This document shows, one piece after another, positions 26,670 through 36,224 of a stretch of DNA of 64,000 nucleotides. The notes beneath the pieces were generated by a model. That model saw nothing but the letters and a program-made list of their open reading frames with translations, did not search any database and was not told where the DNA came from. The DNA comes from Halobellus ruber (lineage in GTDB: Archaea; Halobacteriota; Halobacteria; Halobacteriales; Haloferacaceae). The stretch covers positions 124,001 to 188,000 of the forward strand of contig NZ_JACKXD010000004.1 in NCBI RefSeq assembly GCF_014212355.1. Direction: 5' to 3'. Both the position numbers and the translations under genes were made by a program. Every line of letters begins with the position of its first letter. The stretch's first letter is position 1.

Positions 26670-28222
26670 TGCGGCGACGCGCGTTCCTCCGAGGCGTCGG
26701 CGCCGCCGCGGGCACGGCCACGGCCGCCGCTCTCGGCGGCCGGGCGTCGACCCGCCGCGTTGCGGCCCACCCCGGCCCCTACGAACCGTACGGGTCCATC
26801 GACGTCGCGGGCGCGAAGGAGGCGGTCGTCGGCCCCGACGGCGACGTGGCGTACCTCGCGACAACCACCGGGTACGCGACCGTCGACGTGTCGGTGCCCG
26901 ACCGGCCCGAACTCCTCGCGGACGTCCGCGACCCGCTCGCGGATCGGGATGGCGGCCCGCTGCGGGTGATCTTCGACGCCAAACTCGACGTGGCAGATCC
27001 GACCACGCTCGTGGTCGCCGGCCCCGCAAACCCCCGACGCGGCGCGATCTCGGGGATTCTCGTGGTCGACGTGTCGGACCCTGCCCGCCCCGTGGAGGTC
27101 GCGTTCCACGCCACCGACTTCCCGGTCCACAACTGCTTCGTCCGCGACGGCCTCGCGTACCTCACCGGCAACGACGGCGGGCGGAACCCGATCGTGATCC
27201 TCGACGTCGAGACGGGAGCCGAGGTGGGCCGGTGGTCGGTCGCCGACGTCGCCGACGCCTGGGCCGCGGTGCCGAGCGGGCTCCGGAGCGTCCACGACGT
27301 CTACGTCGCCGACGACACCGCGTTCGTCGCACTCTGGGACGCCGGCACCTGGCTCCTCGACGTCTCCGATCCCGCCGAGCCGACCCTCCGTGGCCGGGTG
27401 GACGTGCCCGACCCCGAGCCGTTGGCGGAGCTCCCGGAGTCGGCCGTCCGCCGGCGGGCCACGCTGCCGCCGGGGAACCACCATTACGTCGCGACCGACG
27501 AGTCGGGCACGCTCCTCGGCGTCGGCCGGGAGTCGTGGGGGCGGCGAGTCGCGGACGACGCGACCGAAACCCCGGCGGCCAATGTCGCGGCCAACGACTC
27601 CGGGGCGTCCGGACCCGCCGCACCGCTCTCGGCCGCCCCCGACGCCGAGTTCGTCGGCGGCCCCTCGGGGATCGACCTCTGGGACGTGTCCGACCCCGCC
27701 GCGCCGGTCCCGCTGTCGACGGTCCCGGCGCCCGCCACCCCGGACCCGACCTACGGCGGCGTCTGGACCACCGCACACAACTTCGAGCTTTCGGGCGGCG
27801 TCCTCTACTCCTCGTGGTACCGCGGCGGCGTCAAGCGCCACGACGTCTCCGACCCGGCGGCGCCGACGGAAGCGTCGTGGTGGCGCGACCCCGACGCCGC
27901 GAGCTTCTGGACCGCCCGGTTAGCGGCGCCCGGCGAGCGCGAGGGCTTCTTCGTCGCCAGTAGTATGGGCGTCGGCGACGGCCCCGCCGGCCTGTACGCG
28001 TTCCCCGACCACGCGGGCGAGCAGGCCGATCCGTCAGGCGTGTTGCCGTCCGGGACCGCGACGCCGCGGCCACGGTACGGGACCGGGACGGCCGGCGGGT
28101 CGGACGCGACAACCCGGCCGGGGGCCGACGGCGGGATCAGTGCTCCCGGGTTCGGCGTCGCGGCCGGCGCCGGCGGGGTGGCGCTCGCGGCGTGGCGGCT
28201 CCTGCGTCGAGCCGAGGAGTGA
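26669..28222 (+). CDS. Tat-exported LVIVD-repeat propeller protein
   Basis: 517 residues. The N terminus ([18 protein letters not shown]...) is a twin-arginine signal. The body contains several LVIVD-type repeats of the form 'xxxVDVSxPxxP' ('[18 protein letters not shown]', '[18 protein letters not shown]', '[18 protein letters not shown]', '[18 protein letters not shown]', '[16 protein letters not shown]'), a propeller-like extracellular domain. A C-terminal hydrophobic segment with 'RLLRRAEE' at the end would anchor it in the membrane. It overlaps the ROK gene by 3 bp, an unusual pairing of cytosolic kinase and surface protein. Confidence 0.82.
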   Translation: MRRRAFLRGVGAAAGTATAAALGGRASTRRVAAHPGPYEPYGSIDVAGAKEAVVGPDGDVAYLATTTGYATVDVSVPDRPELLADVRDPLADRDGGPLRVIFDAKLDVADPTTLVVAGPANPRRGAISGILVVDVSDPARPVEVAFHATDFPVHNCFVRDGLAYLTGNDGGRNPIVILDVETGAEVGRWSVADVADAWAAVPSGLRSVHDVYVADDTAFVALWDAGTWLLDVSDPAEPTLRGRVDVPDPEPLAELPESAVRRRATLPPGNHHYVATDESGTLLGVGRESWGRRVADDATETPAANVAANDSGASGPAAPLSAAPDAEFVGGPSGIDLWDVSDPAAPVPLSTVPAPATPDPTYGGVWTTAHNFELSGGVLYSSWYRGGVKRHDVSDPAAPTEASWWRDPDAASFWTARLAAPGEREGFFVASSMGVGDGPAGLYAFPDHAGEQADPSGVLPSGTATPRPRYGTGTAGGSDATTRPGADGGISAPGFGVAAGAGGVALAAWRLLRRAEE

Positions 28223-28327
28223 TCCGACCGGCGGCCGCCGTGTATGACCGTGACACACTTTTATCGACGCCGGACCGCTTCGAGTACAACCGCAAGCTTC
28301 CAAAGCGTCGGGCCCGAAGCGAGGGTG

Positions 28328-28660
28328 ATGAGCGACCCCGAAGACTCCCTTCAACGCCGGATCGAGGAGTGGATGGCCGGCCAGATGCCGATCATCCAGA
28401 TGCACGGCGGCGAGAGCGTCGTCCGGAAGGCCGACCCCGACACCGGCGAGGTGGTCGTGGAACTCGGCGGGGCGTGTGCGGGGTGTGGGATCTCCGACAT
28501 CACCGCCGACAACATCCGGTCGGACCTGATTATGGACTTCGACGCCGTCGACGACGTGACCGTGAAGGTCCCCAGTTCCGGCGACCACGGTAACAGCACC
28601 GTCGAGGGCGGCCGCGGCGGGGAGCTCCAGTACGGCACCGACGATCCGGGCCACTTCTGA
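28328..28660 (+). CDS. NifU-like C-terminal domain (Fe-S scaffold) protein
   Basis: 110 residues. It has the Nfu/NifU C-terminal fold with the conserved CxxC '[17 protein letters not shown]', which holds a transient [4Fe-4S] cluster for delivery to target proteins. The N-terminal '[15 protein letters not shown]' is the usual entry strand. The last about 30 residues are a flexible Gly-rich tail. The start is the ATG at 28328. It is followed by the DUF5787 gene after 13 bp, suggesting a shared message. Confidence 0.87.
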   Translation: MSDPEDSLQRRIEEWMAGQMPIIQMHGGESVVRKADPDTGEVVVELGGACAGCGISDITADNIRSDLIMDFDAVDDVTVKVPSSGDHGNSTVEGGRGGELQYGTDDPGHF

Positions 28661-28673
28661 GGTCCGGCGACCG

Positions 28674-29684
28674 ATGGCGTCGACCGACACCGACTCGCCG
28701 CGGGAGTTCGCCTTCGAGCTGGCGCTGTGCTCGGTGTTGGAGGAACGAACCGGCTGGGTGATCGGCCGCCAGCTCGGCGCGGCGGTCGAGGCGCCCGGCC
28801 GCCGGATCGCGGACGTCGCGGGCGTGGTTCCCAGCCCGAACTTCGACGCCCGCGCGGAGATCACGGCCGACGCGATCCCCCTCGGCGCGGTCGAAAGCGA
28901 CGTGGGCGCCGGACGGGCGGTGCCGCGGCGGCGGGCGGTTCGGGAGTCGCCGTCCCTCCGGGAGTCGACCGTCGACGCCGCGATCGAGGCGGGCTTTTTC
29001 ATCAGCGAGCGCCACGACGGCCGGGAGTACGTCCGGCAGGCCACCCGCTACCCCTCGGGGTGGTTCGCCCGACTGATCGGCATCGAGAACAAACCCGACC
29101 TCGCGGAGCCGGGCCCGCTCGAACGGCAACTCCGGGTCGACGTCGAACTCGGCGTGTTCGACCGGGTCGTGGTCGCGACCGAGAGCCACGTCACCCGCGC
29201 ACACCTCAACCGGCTCCCGCCGGAAGCGGGCGTGTGGCGCTTCGACCCCGACGCCGGCGACCGCCGGGTCGTCCGCGAGCCAACCCCGCTTTCGGTCGCG
29301 GATCCCGGAATCGAGGTCGTCGCCGAGCGCCCGCTCGAAACCGAGATCGAGGTCGTCGGCGCCGAGGCGAAATCCCGGGCCCGCCGCCGGATCGCCGAAC
29401 GCGCCTACGGCAAGGGGTGGCGGACCTACGACTTCCCGGCGTGTGCCCGGATCGACCCGACCGACGACGGGCGGCCGTACTGCGCGTGGTTCGACCGCGT
29501 CGTCGACCCCCGGCGGGAGTGCGGCCCCGACTGCCCCGGCCACGACCCCGGGGCCCGACCCGACGTCGACGCCGACGCGCTGCGGGACGTGCGGACGCCC
29601 TGGCGCCGGGATCCCCCCGGCGTGGTCCGCCGGCAGTCCGGGCTCGATCGGTTCCGGACCGACGGCTCGACGTCGAGCCGCTGA
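28674..29684 (+). CDS. DUF5787 family protein
   Basis: 336 residues. A haloarchaeal conserved family. The first part is compact ('EFAFELALCSVLEERTGWVI'). The middle includes 'GIENKPDLAEPGPLERQLRV', 'DVELGVFDRVVVATESHVT', reminiscent of nuclease-like or restriction-endonuclease-fold cores (E...D...K patterns). The tail has 'CGPDCPGHDPG' and a Cys-containing 'ACARIDPTDDG'. The nuclease resemblance is only a by-eye impression. It is 13 bp from the NifU-like gene. Confidence 0.7.
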   Translation: MASTDTDSPREFAFELALCSVLEERTGWVIGRQLGAAVEAPGRRIADVAGVVPSPNFDARAEITADAIPLGAVESDVGAGRAVPRRRAVRESPSLRESTVDAAIEAGFFISERHDGREYVRQATRYPSGWFARLIGIENKPDLAEPGPLERQLRVDVELGVFDRVVVATESHVTRAHLNRLPPEAGVWRFDPDAGDRRVVREPTPLSVADPGIEVVAERPLETEIEVVGAEAKSRARRRIAERAYGKGWRTYDFPACARIDPTDDGRPYCAWFDRVVDPRRECGPDCPGHDPGARPDVDADALRDVRTPWRRDPPGVVRRQSGLDRFRTDGSTSSR

Positions 29685-29766
29685 GACGGTGCGCCGACCT
29701 CGATTGCCGGTCGCCGTGGCTCCGGCTGCGATCCGGGCGATTCCAAGCTTCTGAGAATCGATTTCG

Positions 29767-29808
29767 GTTTATACGTCGATCCGGCCCCGACGTGTAGGTG
29801 TGAGGTGA
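29767..29808 (+). promoter_or_regulatory. TATA-like box and ribosome-binding site for the DoxX gene
   Basis: GTTTATAC (29767-29774) is a good TATA candidate 40 bp before the ATG. GAGGTGA at 29802-29808 is a Shine-Dalgarno match 6 bp before the ATG at 29815. A leader with an SD site is less common in haloarchaea than leaderless starts and helps fix this start codon. Confidence 0.5.
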
Positions 29809-29814
29809 CTGCCA

Positions 29815-30345
29815 ATGGCAACGTCCACTCGGCAACGGCTGGATAACACCGTCGAGTTCGACCTGAACGGGACCCTCGCGGGGTACTGGGTGGCAGCGCT
29901 CCGCGTCATCACCGGCTACTGGTTCCTCCACGCCGGCGTGACCAAGTTCGCGTTCATCGCGGGCGAACCGTTCGACGCCTCGGGGTGGATGCTCAACGCC
30001 ACCGGCGGGAGTCCCATCCACGGCTTCTTCGTCTGGGCGGCGAACACGCCGTGGCTGCTCGAACTCACGAACTTTATGATCCCTGTGGGGGAGACCCTGA
30101 TCGGGTTGGGGCTGCTCGTCGGCGCCTTGGTGAGGCTGGCGGCGTTCTTCGGGGGCGTCCTGATGACGTTCTTCTACCTCGGCAACGCCGCCTGGAGCCA
30201 CGGGTTCGTGAACGGCGACCTCCTCGGGCTCCTGATGTTCGTCACCATCGGGATGCTCGGCGCGGGTCGGGTGCTCGGGCTCGACGCGCTGCTCGAAGGA
30301 ACCGACGTCGGCGACACCCGGACGGCGAAGTACCTCCTCGGGTGA
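29815..30345 (+). CDS. DoxX family membrane protein
   Basis: 176 residues with four TM segments. The N-terminal 'YWVAALRVITGYWFLHAGVT' with 'KF' following is the DoxX start motif ('R...G..F...G..K'). 'FMIPVGETLIGLGLLVGALV' and 'FFGGVLMTFFYLGNAAW' are typical of the rest. DoxX proteins are linked to thiosulfate:quinone oxidoreductase (DoxD) or to thiol/redox membrane complexes. The quinone-related role is only suggested here. The length is longer than minimal DoxX and includes a loop after TM1. Confidence 0.85.
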   Translation: MATSTRQRLDNTVEFDLNGTLAGYWVAALRVITGYWFLHAGVTKFAFIAGEPFDASGWMLNATGGSPIHGFFVWAANTPWLLELTNFMIPVGETLIGLGLLVGALVRLAAFFGGVLMTFFYLGNAAWSHGFVNGDLLGLLMFVTIGMLGAGRVLGLDALLEGTDVGDTRTAKYLLG

Positions 30346-30416
30346 GCCGAGGGCCGGCCGGGCGTTCTGACTCTCCGGGCGGAGAGGCGGGGAGACCGGC
30401 CGATCGACACCACGGC

Positions 30417-31589
30417 TCACCCTTCGACCGCGGCCGGACCGGCTGTGGGCGCCGTCTCCGCCGGCTCGACGCCGGTGATCTCGAACCGGGCGCCGCCCGC
30501 GGCTCCTTCGGTCACGCGGACCGACCACCCGTGAGCGTCGACGATCCGCTCGACGATCGCGAGCCCGAACCCGGTCCCGTCGTCGGCGCTGTAGCCCTTC
30601 TCGAACACCCGGTCCCGTTCCCGTTCTGGGATCCCGTCGCCGTCGTCCTCGACGTAGAACCCGACGGCGTCGCCGTCACCCAGCGGGCCGACGCGGACGG
30701 TCACGTCGCGCCCACCGTGTTCGACCGCGTTGGCCAGGAGGTTCTCGAAGACGTGGCTGAGGCGGTCGGGATCCGCCCGAATCGTCCCGGCCTCTTCGAC
30801 CACCAGTTCCGCGTCGATGCCGTCGACGCGCCCCCAACACTCGGTCGTGAGCGTCCCGATATCGACCGTGGTGGTGTCGCCGGCGGTCTTTCCCTCGCGG
30901 GCGAGCGTCAGCGTGTCTTCGAGGATCCGGTGCATCCGTCCGAGCGCGGATTCCACCCGATCCAGATGGTCCTCGACGGCCTCAGGATCGGCGTCCCGAG
31001 CGAGTTCGAGGTGTCCCGACGCGGCGTTCAGCGGGTTTCGGAGGTCGTGAGAGACGATGTCCGCGAACTCTTCGAGCCGGTCCCGCTCGCTGCGCAGTTC
31101 CTCCTGTCTGATCCGGCTCCGCTCGGCGTCGAGCTGGCGTTCGATCGCTCGGGCCTCGAAGACCCCGACCAGGAACCCGGTGCCGCCGCCGATCGACACG
31201 GCCCACCGCGTCCAACTCACGAGAAGCGGGAGCCCACCGCCCAGCGGTCGGGTCGCCATCACTCCGATGTTGATGAGCAGAAAGACCGCGGCCCCGCCCA
31301 GGCTCCACCGGCTGATCCGAAGATACCGGTCGTGGTCGAGCGACCCCTTCTCGACCCGGTAGCTCCCGTAGAGGAGGATCCCGATGAACGGCAGCGCGGT
31401 CACGACGCCGCTCACGTGTCCGTTCGCGGGGACGTACGTCCCCGCGCCGATTGCGACCGACTCCGCCACCAGGACCGCCACGAGCCCGATGCCCACCGCT
31501 ACGGGCACCCACAGCCGTTCGCTCTCCGTTTCGACGTCGGAAGCCACGGTCCTGTGTTCGGCTATGGTTCTCACACCTGGGATATTCAA
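30417..31589 (-). CDS. Membrane sensor histidine kinase
   Basis: 390 residues. About four N-terminal TM segments lie in residues 27-145. A coiled-coil helix with 'RQEELRSERDRLEEF' leads to the H-box 'DIVSHDLRNPLNAASGH' (H181) and the HATPase domain: N-box 'NLLANAVEHGG', G1 'DDGDGIPE', G2 'GTGFGLAIV'. The signal is probably sensed in the membrane because there is no large external domain. No response regulator is adjacent, so the partner is unlinked or part of a phosphorelay. Confidence 0.9.
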   Translation of the reverse strand: MNIPGVRTIAEHRTVASDVETESERLWVPVAVGIGLVAVLVAESVAIGAGTYVPANGHVSGVVTALPFIGILLYGSYRVEKGSLDHDRYLRISRWSLGGAAVFLLINIGVMATRPLGGGLPLLVSWTRWAVSIGGGTGFLVGVFEARAIERQLDAERSRIRQEELRSERDRLEEFADIVSHDLRNPLNAASGHLELARDADPEAVEDHLDRVESALGRMHRILEDTLTLAREGKTAGDTTTVDIGTLTTECWGRVDGIDAELVVEEAGTIRADPDRLSHVFENLLANAVEHGGRDVTVRVGPLGDGDAVGFYVEDDGDGIPERERDRVFEKGYSADDGTGFGLAIVERIVDAHGWSVRVTEGAAGGARFEITGVEPAETAPTAGPAAVEG

Positions 31590-31685
31590 TTGTGGGGGTC
31601 AATCGACCCGAGCGGTTGTCGCCCCCCGGGCGACCGCCCGTCGGCGCTCGGGTCTCTGCCGACCGCCGGCGGGCCGCGTCCGGCG

Positions 31686-33116
31686 TCAGTGGTCGTGGCC
31701 GTGGTCGCCGCCCCGGGAGAACTGTCCGGAGAACCCCCGTTGGACGACCTCCGAGAGCGCGGGGTGGATGTGGACCGACTCCCGGATGTCCCGGACCGAC
31801 CCCGACCCGGCTTTCATCGCCACCACGACCTCCTGGATCAGGTTCGACGCCTCGGGGCCGACGATGTGACAGCCCAAGATCGTCCCGTCGAGGTCGATGA
31901 TCGCCTTCAGGAAGCCGTCGGCGTGCATCGCGTCGCCGCGGGCGGTCTGGTCGTACCGGTACGTCCGGGTGGCGTACTCGCGCTCTTCGGCCCGGAGTTC
32001 GTCCTCGGTCGCGCCGACGCCGGCGACCTCCGGCGACGCGAACACCGCCCACGGCATCGCGGTGTAGTCCACCGCTTCGAGGTCGTCGCCGAGGACGTTG
32101 CGGGCGACGGTGGCCGCCTCGTGGTTCGCGCTGTGTTTCAGGAGGTACTCCCCCACGACGTCGCCGAGCGCCCACACCCCCTCGGCGGTGGTCCGCAGGT
32201 ACTCGTCGGTCTCGACGAACCCCCGGTCGTCGGTCTCGACGCCGGCGGCCCCGACGTCGAGGATGTCGGTGTTGGGCCGGCGTCCCGCCGCAATCAGGAG
32301 TTCGTCGCCGGTCACGGTCACGTCGTCGCCGTCGACGACGCCCCCGCTCTCGCCGTACTCGTAGGGGCGGGCGGTGAGGGTGATCCCCTCCTCGGCCGCC
32401 TCGACGGCGGTGGCGGCGTGGCCGGTGTGCACGGTGAACCGCTCCCCGTACCGCTCGGTGAACGCCGCGGCGACCTCGGGGTCCGCGTCGGGTAACAGAT
32501 TCGGCCGGCGGCCCACGATCGTCACGTCGCTGCCGAACGTGCCGAAGAAGTGGCCCAGTTCCGCGGCGATGTAGCCGCCGCCGACGATCACGAGGTGGTC
32601 CGGCGGCGCCTCCAGTTGCAGGGCCTCGGTGCTGGTCAGGTAGTCGACGGCGTCGATGCCGTCGATCGCCGGGATCGAGGGCCGGGTCCCGGCGGCGATC
32701 AGCACGGTGTCGGCGCGGACTTCGGCTCCCTCGTCGGCGCCGTCGACGATCTCGACCGTCCGTTCGTCGACGAAGCGGCCCTCGCCCTCGTAGAGGGTGT
32801 GGCTGTCGGAGGAGCGTAGCCCGCGGCGTATCGACGCGGCGTCCCCGCCGACGTCCTCGTTCACCTCCCGGACGATCTTCGCGAAGTCGACGCCTGTCAC
32901 CTCGGCGTCGATGTCGTACTCGCCGGCGCGCTCGATCGTCTCCAGCACGTCGGCGTGGTACAGCAGCTGCTTCGAGGGGATGCAGCCGCGGTTCAGGCAC
33001 GTCCCGCCGAGCGGCCCCTTCTCGACGACCCCGACCGACTGTCCTTGGTTCGCGGCGGCGTTGGCGACGTCCAGTCCCGATCCCGACCCGACGACCAGGA
33101 AGTCGAGTTCGTCCAT
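31686..33116 (-). CDS. Pyridine nucleotide-disulfide oxidoreductase (dihydrolipoyl dehydrogenase/mercuric reductase-like)
   Basis: 476 residues. The FAD motif 'FLVVGSGSGLDVANAA' leads to the redox disulfide 'GGTCLNRGCIPSK' (C40/C45). The NAD motif 'HLVIVGGGYIAAELGHF' and the dimerisation domain with the His-Glu pair 'HIHPALSEV' follow. The Ser in the FAD motif (GSGSG) is closer to mycothione reductase and mercuric reductase-like members than to classical Lpd. It reduces a disulfide such as a low-molecular-weight thiol or metal adduct. The tail 'RGGDHGHDH' is His-rich and may bind metal. Confidence 0.88.
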   Translation of the reverse strand: MDELDFLVVGSGSGLDVANAAANQGQSVGVVEKGPLGGTCLNRGCIPSKQLLYHADVLETIERAGEYDIDAEVTGVDFAKIVREVNEDVGGDAASIRRGLRSSDSHTLYEGEGRFVDERTVEIVDGADEGAEVRADTVLIAAGTRPSIPAIDGIDAVDYLTSTEALQLEAPPDHLVIVGGGYIAAELGHFFGTFGSDVTIVGRRPNLLPDADPEVAAAFTERYGERFTVHTGHAATAVEAAEEGITLTARPYEYGESGGVVDGDDVTVTGDELLIAAGRRPNTDILDVGAAGVETDDRGFVETDEYLRTTAEGVWALGDVVGEYLLKHSANHEAATVARNVLGDDLEAVDYTAMPWAVFASPEVAGVGATEDELRAEEREYATRTYRYDQTARGDAMHADGFLKAIIDLDGTILGCHIVGPEASNLIQEVVVAMKAGSGSVRDIRESVHIHPALSEVVQRGFSGQFSRGGDHGHDH

Positions 33117-33212
33117 ACGGCACTCTCACGCCCGGCGGATAAGAAACGCCCGCGGACGTTCGCCGCGCGGACACCACCGCCGCGGTAGGACTCACCGCCA
33201 GCGAGCGCCCGG

Positions 33213-33707
33213 TTACGCCTCGCGGAGGTCGTCGAGTTCGGCGAGCAGGTCGTCGATCGGCGGCCGGTCGCCCGTCGTCGACCCTCTGTGGACGTACGCC
33301 AGGGTCGGGGCGTCGCCGCGGCGGTCGACGATCGCCACCGCGGGCATCCGGCCGACGAAATCCGAGACCCGCCCCAGAAGCCCGAACCGCACCGGCTGGT
33401 CGTAGGCCTCGCCCGCCTCGGCCTCGGGATCCGCGAGCAGCGGATACGGGAGGTCGTAGGAGGACTGCCAGGACCCGACGCGTTCGGTCGGTTCGGGGAC
33501 GATCGCGACGACCTCGGCGTTCCGTGCTCTGAAATCGTCGATCCGGTCGGCGAGACGCTGGACCTGCGCCCGGCATTTCGTGCAGTAGTGGTCCCGCTGG
33601 AGGAACAGCACGGCGAAATCGACGCTCTCGGGGAGCGCGGACAACGAGAACGGGTCCGGACCCGCCGCGACGTTCGGCAGCGGAACGTCCGCTACCTCGT
33701 CTGCCAT
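33213..33707 (-). CDS. Peroxiredoxin-like (AhpC/TSA-fold) redoxin
   Basis: 164 residues. Thioredoxin-fold protein with 'FAVLFLQRDHYCTKCRAQVQ' giving a CxxC pair near residue 42-45 in place of the peroxiredoxin P-x-x-x-(T/S)-x-x-C. The later strands 'EVVAIVPEPTERV', 'LPYPLLADPEAEA' and 'GRMPAVAIVDRRGD' fit AhpC/TSA or DUF899-like redoxins. It follows the flavin disulfide reductase on the same strand (the spacing is about 95 bp), so the reductase may feed it. The exact oxidant is unknown. Confidence 0.78.
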   Translation of the reverse strand: MADEVADVPLPNVAAGPDPFSLSALPESVDFAVLFLQRDHYCTKCRAQVQRLADRIDDFRARNAEVVAIVPEPTERVGSWQSSYDLPYPLLADPEAEAGEAYDQPVRFGLLGRVSDFVGRMPAVAIVDRRGDAPTLAYVHRGSTTGDRPPIDDLLAELDDLREA

Positions 33708-33758
33708 ACGTTTCGTACGGCGCTCGGCGACAAAAACCGTCGGTCCTGCCTCGTCGCC

Positions 33759-34514
33759 TCACTCCACGAACTTCCCGGCGGCCTTCGACCAGTCCCACGA
33801 CCGGTGGCGGATGCGGGGCGCCGCGTCGGCGGGGATCGCGCCGTGGGCGCGGAGGAACTCGCGGATCCCCGCCCCGCCGCCGAAGTCGCCGCGGAACCAC
33901 AGGAACACCCGCGGGACAGCGACCGTCCCCGCGTCGGGGTCGTACTCGACAGTGGCGTCGAGATAGCTCCGGGTGGCGATGTCGAGTTGGTCGTCGATCC
34001 GCGCGGGCTCGTACGCCCGGATCGGCGGGCAGCTCTCGGCGCCGCAGTTCAGCGCGAAGTGGATCCGGGGGTCGCAGTCGACCAGCCGGTAGCGGCGCTC
34101 GAAGCCGGTGACCAGGACCTTCGGCAGATATCCCAGCCCGTACTTCGAGCGGCCGCCGCGGAGGAGGCCGTTCTCGATCCGATCCAAGGGCAGGTCGGTT
34201 CCGGCGACGGTGATCGCGGGCGCGAGGAAGAACCGGAGCATCCGCAGCGGGCTGTCGTAGCGTTCGGGGTGTGTTTCGAGAAGGAGCTGTGTGCCGGCGT
34301 TGTAGCAGTTGATCCAAAAGGCCAGGGCGGTCCGCCGGTCGTTCCGAACCGGCCGGAGGTCGGCGTCGGTGGCGTCGGCCAGCGCGGCCTCGTGTGCCGC
34401 CGTCGGCTCGCCGAGTTTGCACGCGACCAGGAGGTCCTCGGCGACCGCGACCGGCGACCGGCCGCTCGGCGGTGTGGCGGCTCCGGGCTCACTTCCTGCC
34501 GCTGACTCTGCCAT
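33759..34514 (-). CDS. DUF547 family protein
   Basis: 251 residues. DUF547 signatures: 'RTALAFWINCYNAGTQLLLE', 'RIHFALNCGAESCPPIRAYE' and 'VPRVFLWFRGDFGGG'. The Cys/His spacing of the NCGAxSCP segment is invariant in the family and resembles a catalytic Cys. No reaction is known. It is third in a minus-strand group with the redoxin and disulfide reductase. The N-terminal 15 residues are unconserved and the start may be a little downstream. Confidence 0.8.
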   Translation of the reverse strand: MAESAAGSEPGAATPPSGRSPVAVAEDLLVACKLGEPTAAHEAALADATDADLRPVRNDRRTALAFWINCYNAGTQLLLETHPERYDSPLRMLRFFLAPAITVAGTDLPLDRIENGLLRGGRSKYGLGYLPKVLVTGFERRYRLVDCDPRIHFALNCGAESCPPIRAYEPARIDDQLDIATRSYLDATVEYDPDAGTVAVPRVFLWFRGDFGGGAGIREFLRAHGAIPADAAPRIRHRSWDWSKAAGKFVE

Positions 34515-34655
34515 ACGAACGTTCCGGCCGCGCGTTCAAAAAGGGTTCCGCGGCCTGGCGCCCGCGACGTCCGAGCGGCTCCCGACACCTTGCAGGCGTC
34601 CGACGCCGACGCACACGCCCAGTACGCTTATGCAAAGCCAGCCCTCCCCGAACGT

Positions 34656-36224
34656 ATGAGCCAGCGTGCCACACTCGCGGAGACGACGAGCCTCTGTCCC
34701 GACTGCCTGCAGCAGGTCCCCGGCCGGTACGAGGAGCGCGACGGCGGCGTGTTCCTCACGCGGGACTGCCCGGATCACGGGGTCGCGAGCCGGCGGGTCT
34801 GGGGCTCTCACGACCACTGGGAGTGGGCCGCGGAGTTCGGGCCCAGCCCGGAGTACGACGGCGGCGACCTGGCGGTCGACGACGACCACGCGTGTCTGGC
34901 GGTCGTGGAAGTCACCGACGACTGCAACCTCTCGTGTTCGTACTGCTTTGCGAGCTCCGGCCCCGGCGGCGACCACCGGTCGACCGACGAGATCGAGGCG
35001 CTTCTCGATACGGTTGAGAACGCCGGCGGGCGGCCCATCCAGTTCTCCGGCGGGGAGCCGACCGTCCGCGACGACCTCCCGGACCTGGTCGAACGGGCCC
35101 GCGAGCGCGGCATCGACCACGTTGAGGTCAACACCAACGGGATCCGGCTCGCCACCGAGGAGGGGTACGCCGGGAAACTGGCCGACGCCGGCGTGACTGC
35201 CGTCTACCTCCAGTTCGACGGGCTGACGAGCGAGACCTACGAGACGATCCGGGAGGTGGATCTCGTAGAAGAGAAACACGCCGCGATCGAGGCCTGCCGC
35301 GACGCCGACCTCCCGGTCGTCCTCGTGCCCACGGTCGTCCCCGACGTCAACGACCACGAGATGGGCGACATCGTGCGGTTCGCTCTGGAGAACCGCGACG
35401 TGATCCGGTCGGTCAACTTCCAGCCGGTCGCGCACTTCGGGCGGTACGCCACCGACGACGGCCGCTTTGCGATCGACACCGCCACCCGCCTCCTGGCCGA
35501 GCAGATCGGGAGCTTGGAGCCGCGGGATATGTTGCCGGCGCCCTGCTGTTCGGCGTACTGCCAGATCGGGACCGCGTTCGTGCCGGCGGATGCCGATCCG
35601 AGCGTCGGCGACGGGTGTGGGAGCGACGGCGGTGCCGCGGCCGACGGGGCCGACGCCGGCGCGGACTGCGGGTGCGAGGACGCCGACGCCGGCGCGTTCG
35701 TCCCGCTCACGAAGTTCGTCGACGACCAACTCTGGGAGATGCTCTCGGGGATGGTCGACGAGGGCGACTACATGGAACTGCTCGCGGGGACGGCCGCCGG
35801 CGAGGAGTGGGCGTGCAAGACCGCCGGCTGTTGCGGCGTCGACGTCCCGGGCGGCGTCGAAGGCCTCTTCGACGAGGTCGTTCCGGTGTCGTTCACGGGG
35901 TTTATGGACGCCGACGCCGCGGACGTGAACCGGCTGAGCAACTGCTGTATCTCCGTTCCCACTGCGGACGGCGATCTGGTCCCGTTCTGCGGGTACAACA
36001 TGACCACCGACGACGGCGAGTACGCGCTCCGGAACCGCAACGAGTGGGGCGGCCGGGCCGCGGTCGACGACCCGCGGGCCGCCACCGGGGCCGACGGCTC
36101 CGACCCGGACGCCGACGCTCCCACGGGCTACGAGGGCGACGGCGTGGCTGACGGCGGGCGCGTCGAGGACAGCCCCCGGACGGACTGCGACCCCGACTCG
36201 GGCTGCTGTGGGGACGGCCGATGA
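34656..36224 (+). CDS. Radical SAM protein, TrsS/Tes-like (COG1964)
   Basis: 522 residues. An N-terminal Cys module 'TSLCPDCLQQVPGRYEER' and 'RDCPDHG' precedes the radical SAM cluster site C90-x3-C94-x2-C97 ('DDCNLSCSYCFAS') and 'FSGGEPTVRDDL'. The C-terminal part has 'APCCSAYCQIGTAF', 'TAGCCGVDV', 'LSNCCISVPTADGDLVPFCG' and a Cys-rich tail 'DCDPDSGCCGDGR', giving sites for extra clusters. This layout matches COG1964 enzymes, including TrsS of the TrsS/TrsM pair and tetraether lipid synthase Tes. It overlaps the following methyltransferase gene by 4 bp. Confidence 0.82.
   Translation: MSQRATLAETTSLCPDCLQQVPGRYEERDGGVFLTRDCPDHGVASRRVWGSHDHWEWAAEFGPSPEYDGGDLAVDDDHACLAVVEVTDDCNLSCSYCFASSGPGGDHRSTDEIEALLDTVENAGGRPIQFSGGEPTVRDDLPDLVERARERGIDHVEVNTNGIRLATEEGYAGKLADAGVTAVYLQFDGLTSETYETIREVDLVEEKHAAIEACRDADLPVVLVPTVVPDVNDHEMGDIVRFALENRDVIRSVNFQPVAHFGRYATDDGRFAIDTATRLLAEQIGSLEPRDMLPAPCCSAYCQIGTAFVPADADPSVGDGCGSDGGAAADGADAGADCGCEDADAGAFVPLTKFVDDQLWEMLSGMVDEGDYMELLAGTAAGEEWACKTAGCCGVDVPGGVEGLFDEVVPVSFTGFMDADAADVNRLSNCCISVPTADGDLVPFCGYNMTTDDGEYALRNRNEWGGRAAVDDPRAATGADGSDPDADAPTGYEGDGVADGGRVEDSPRTDCDPDSGCCGDGR

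Noticed and set aside
29985-32495. 836-codon plus-strand frame crossing DoxX and two minus-strand genes
   Set aside because: It has no recognisable domain and overlaps three well-supported genes.
30982-34422. 1,146-codon antisense open frame
   Set aside because: It runs in another frame over the histidine kinase, disulfide reductase, redoxin and DUF547 genes and is almost entirely Arg/Gly/Pro low complexity, a GC artefact.
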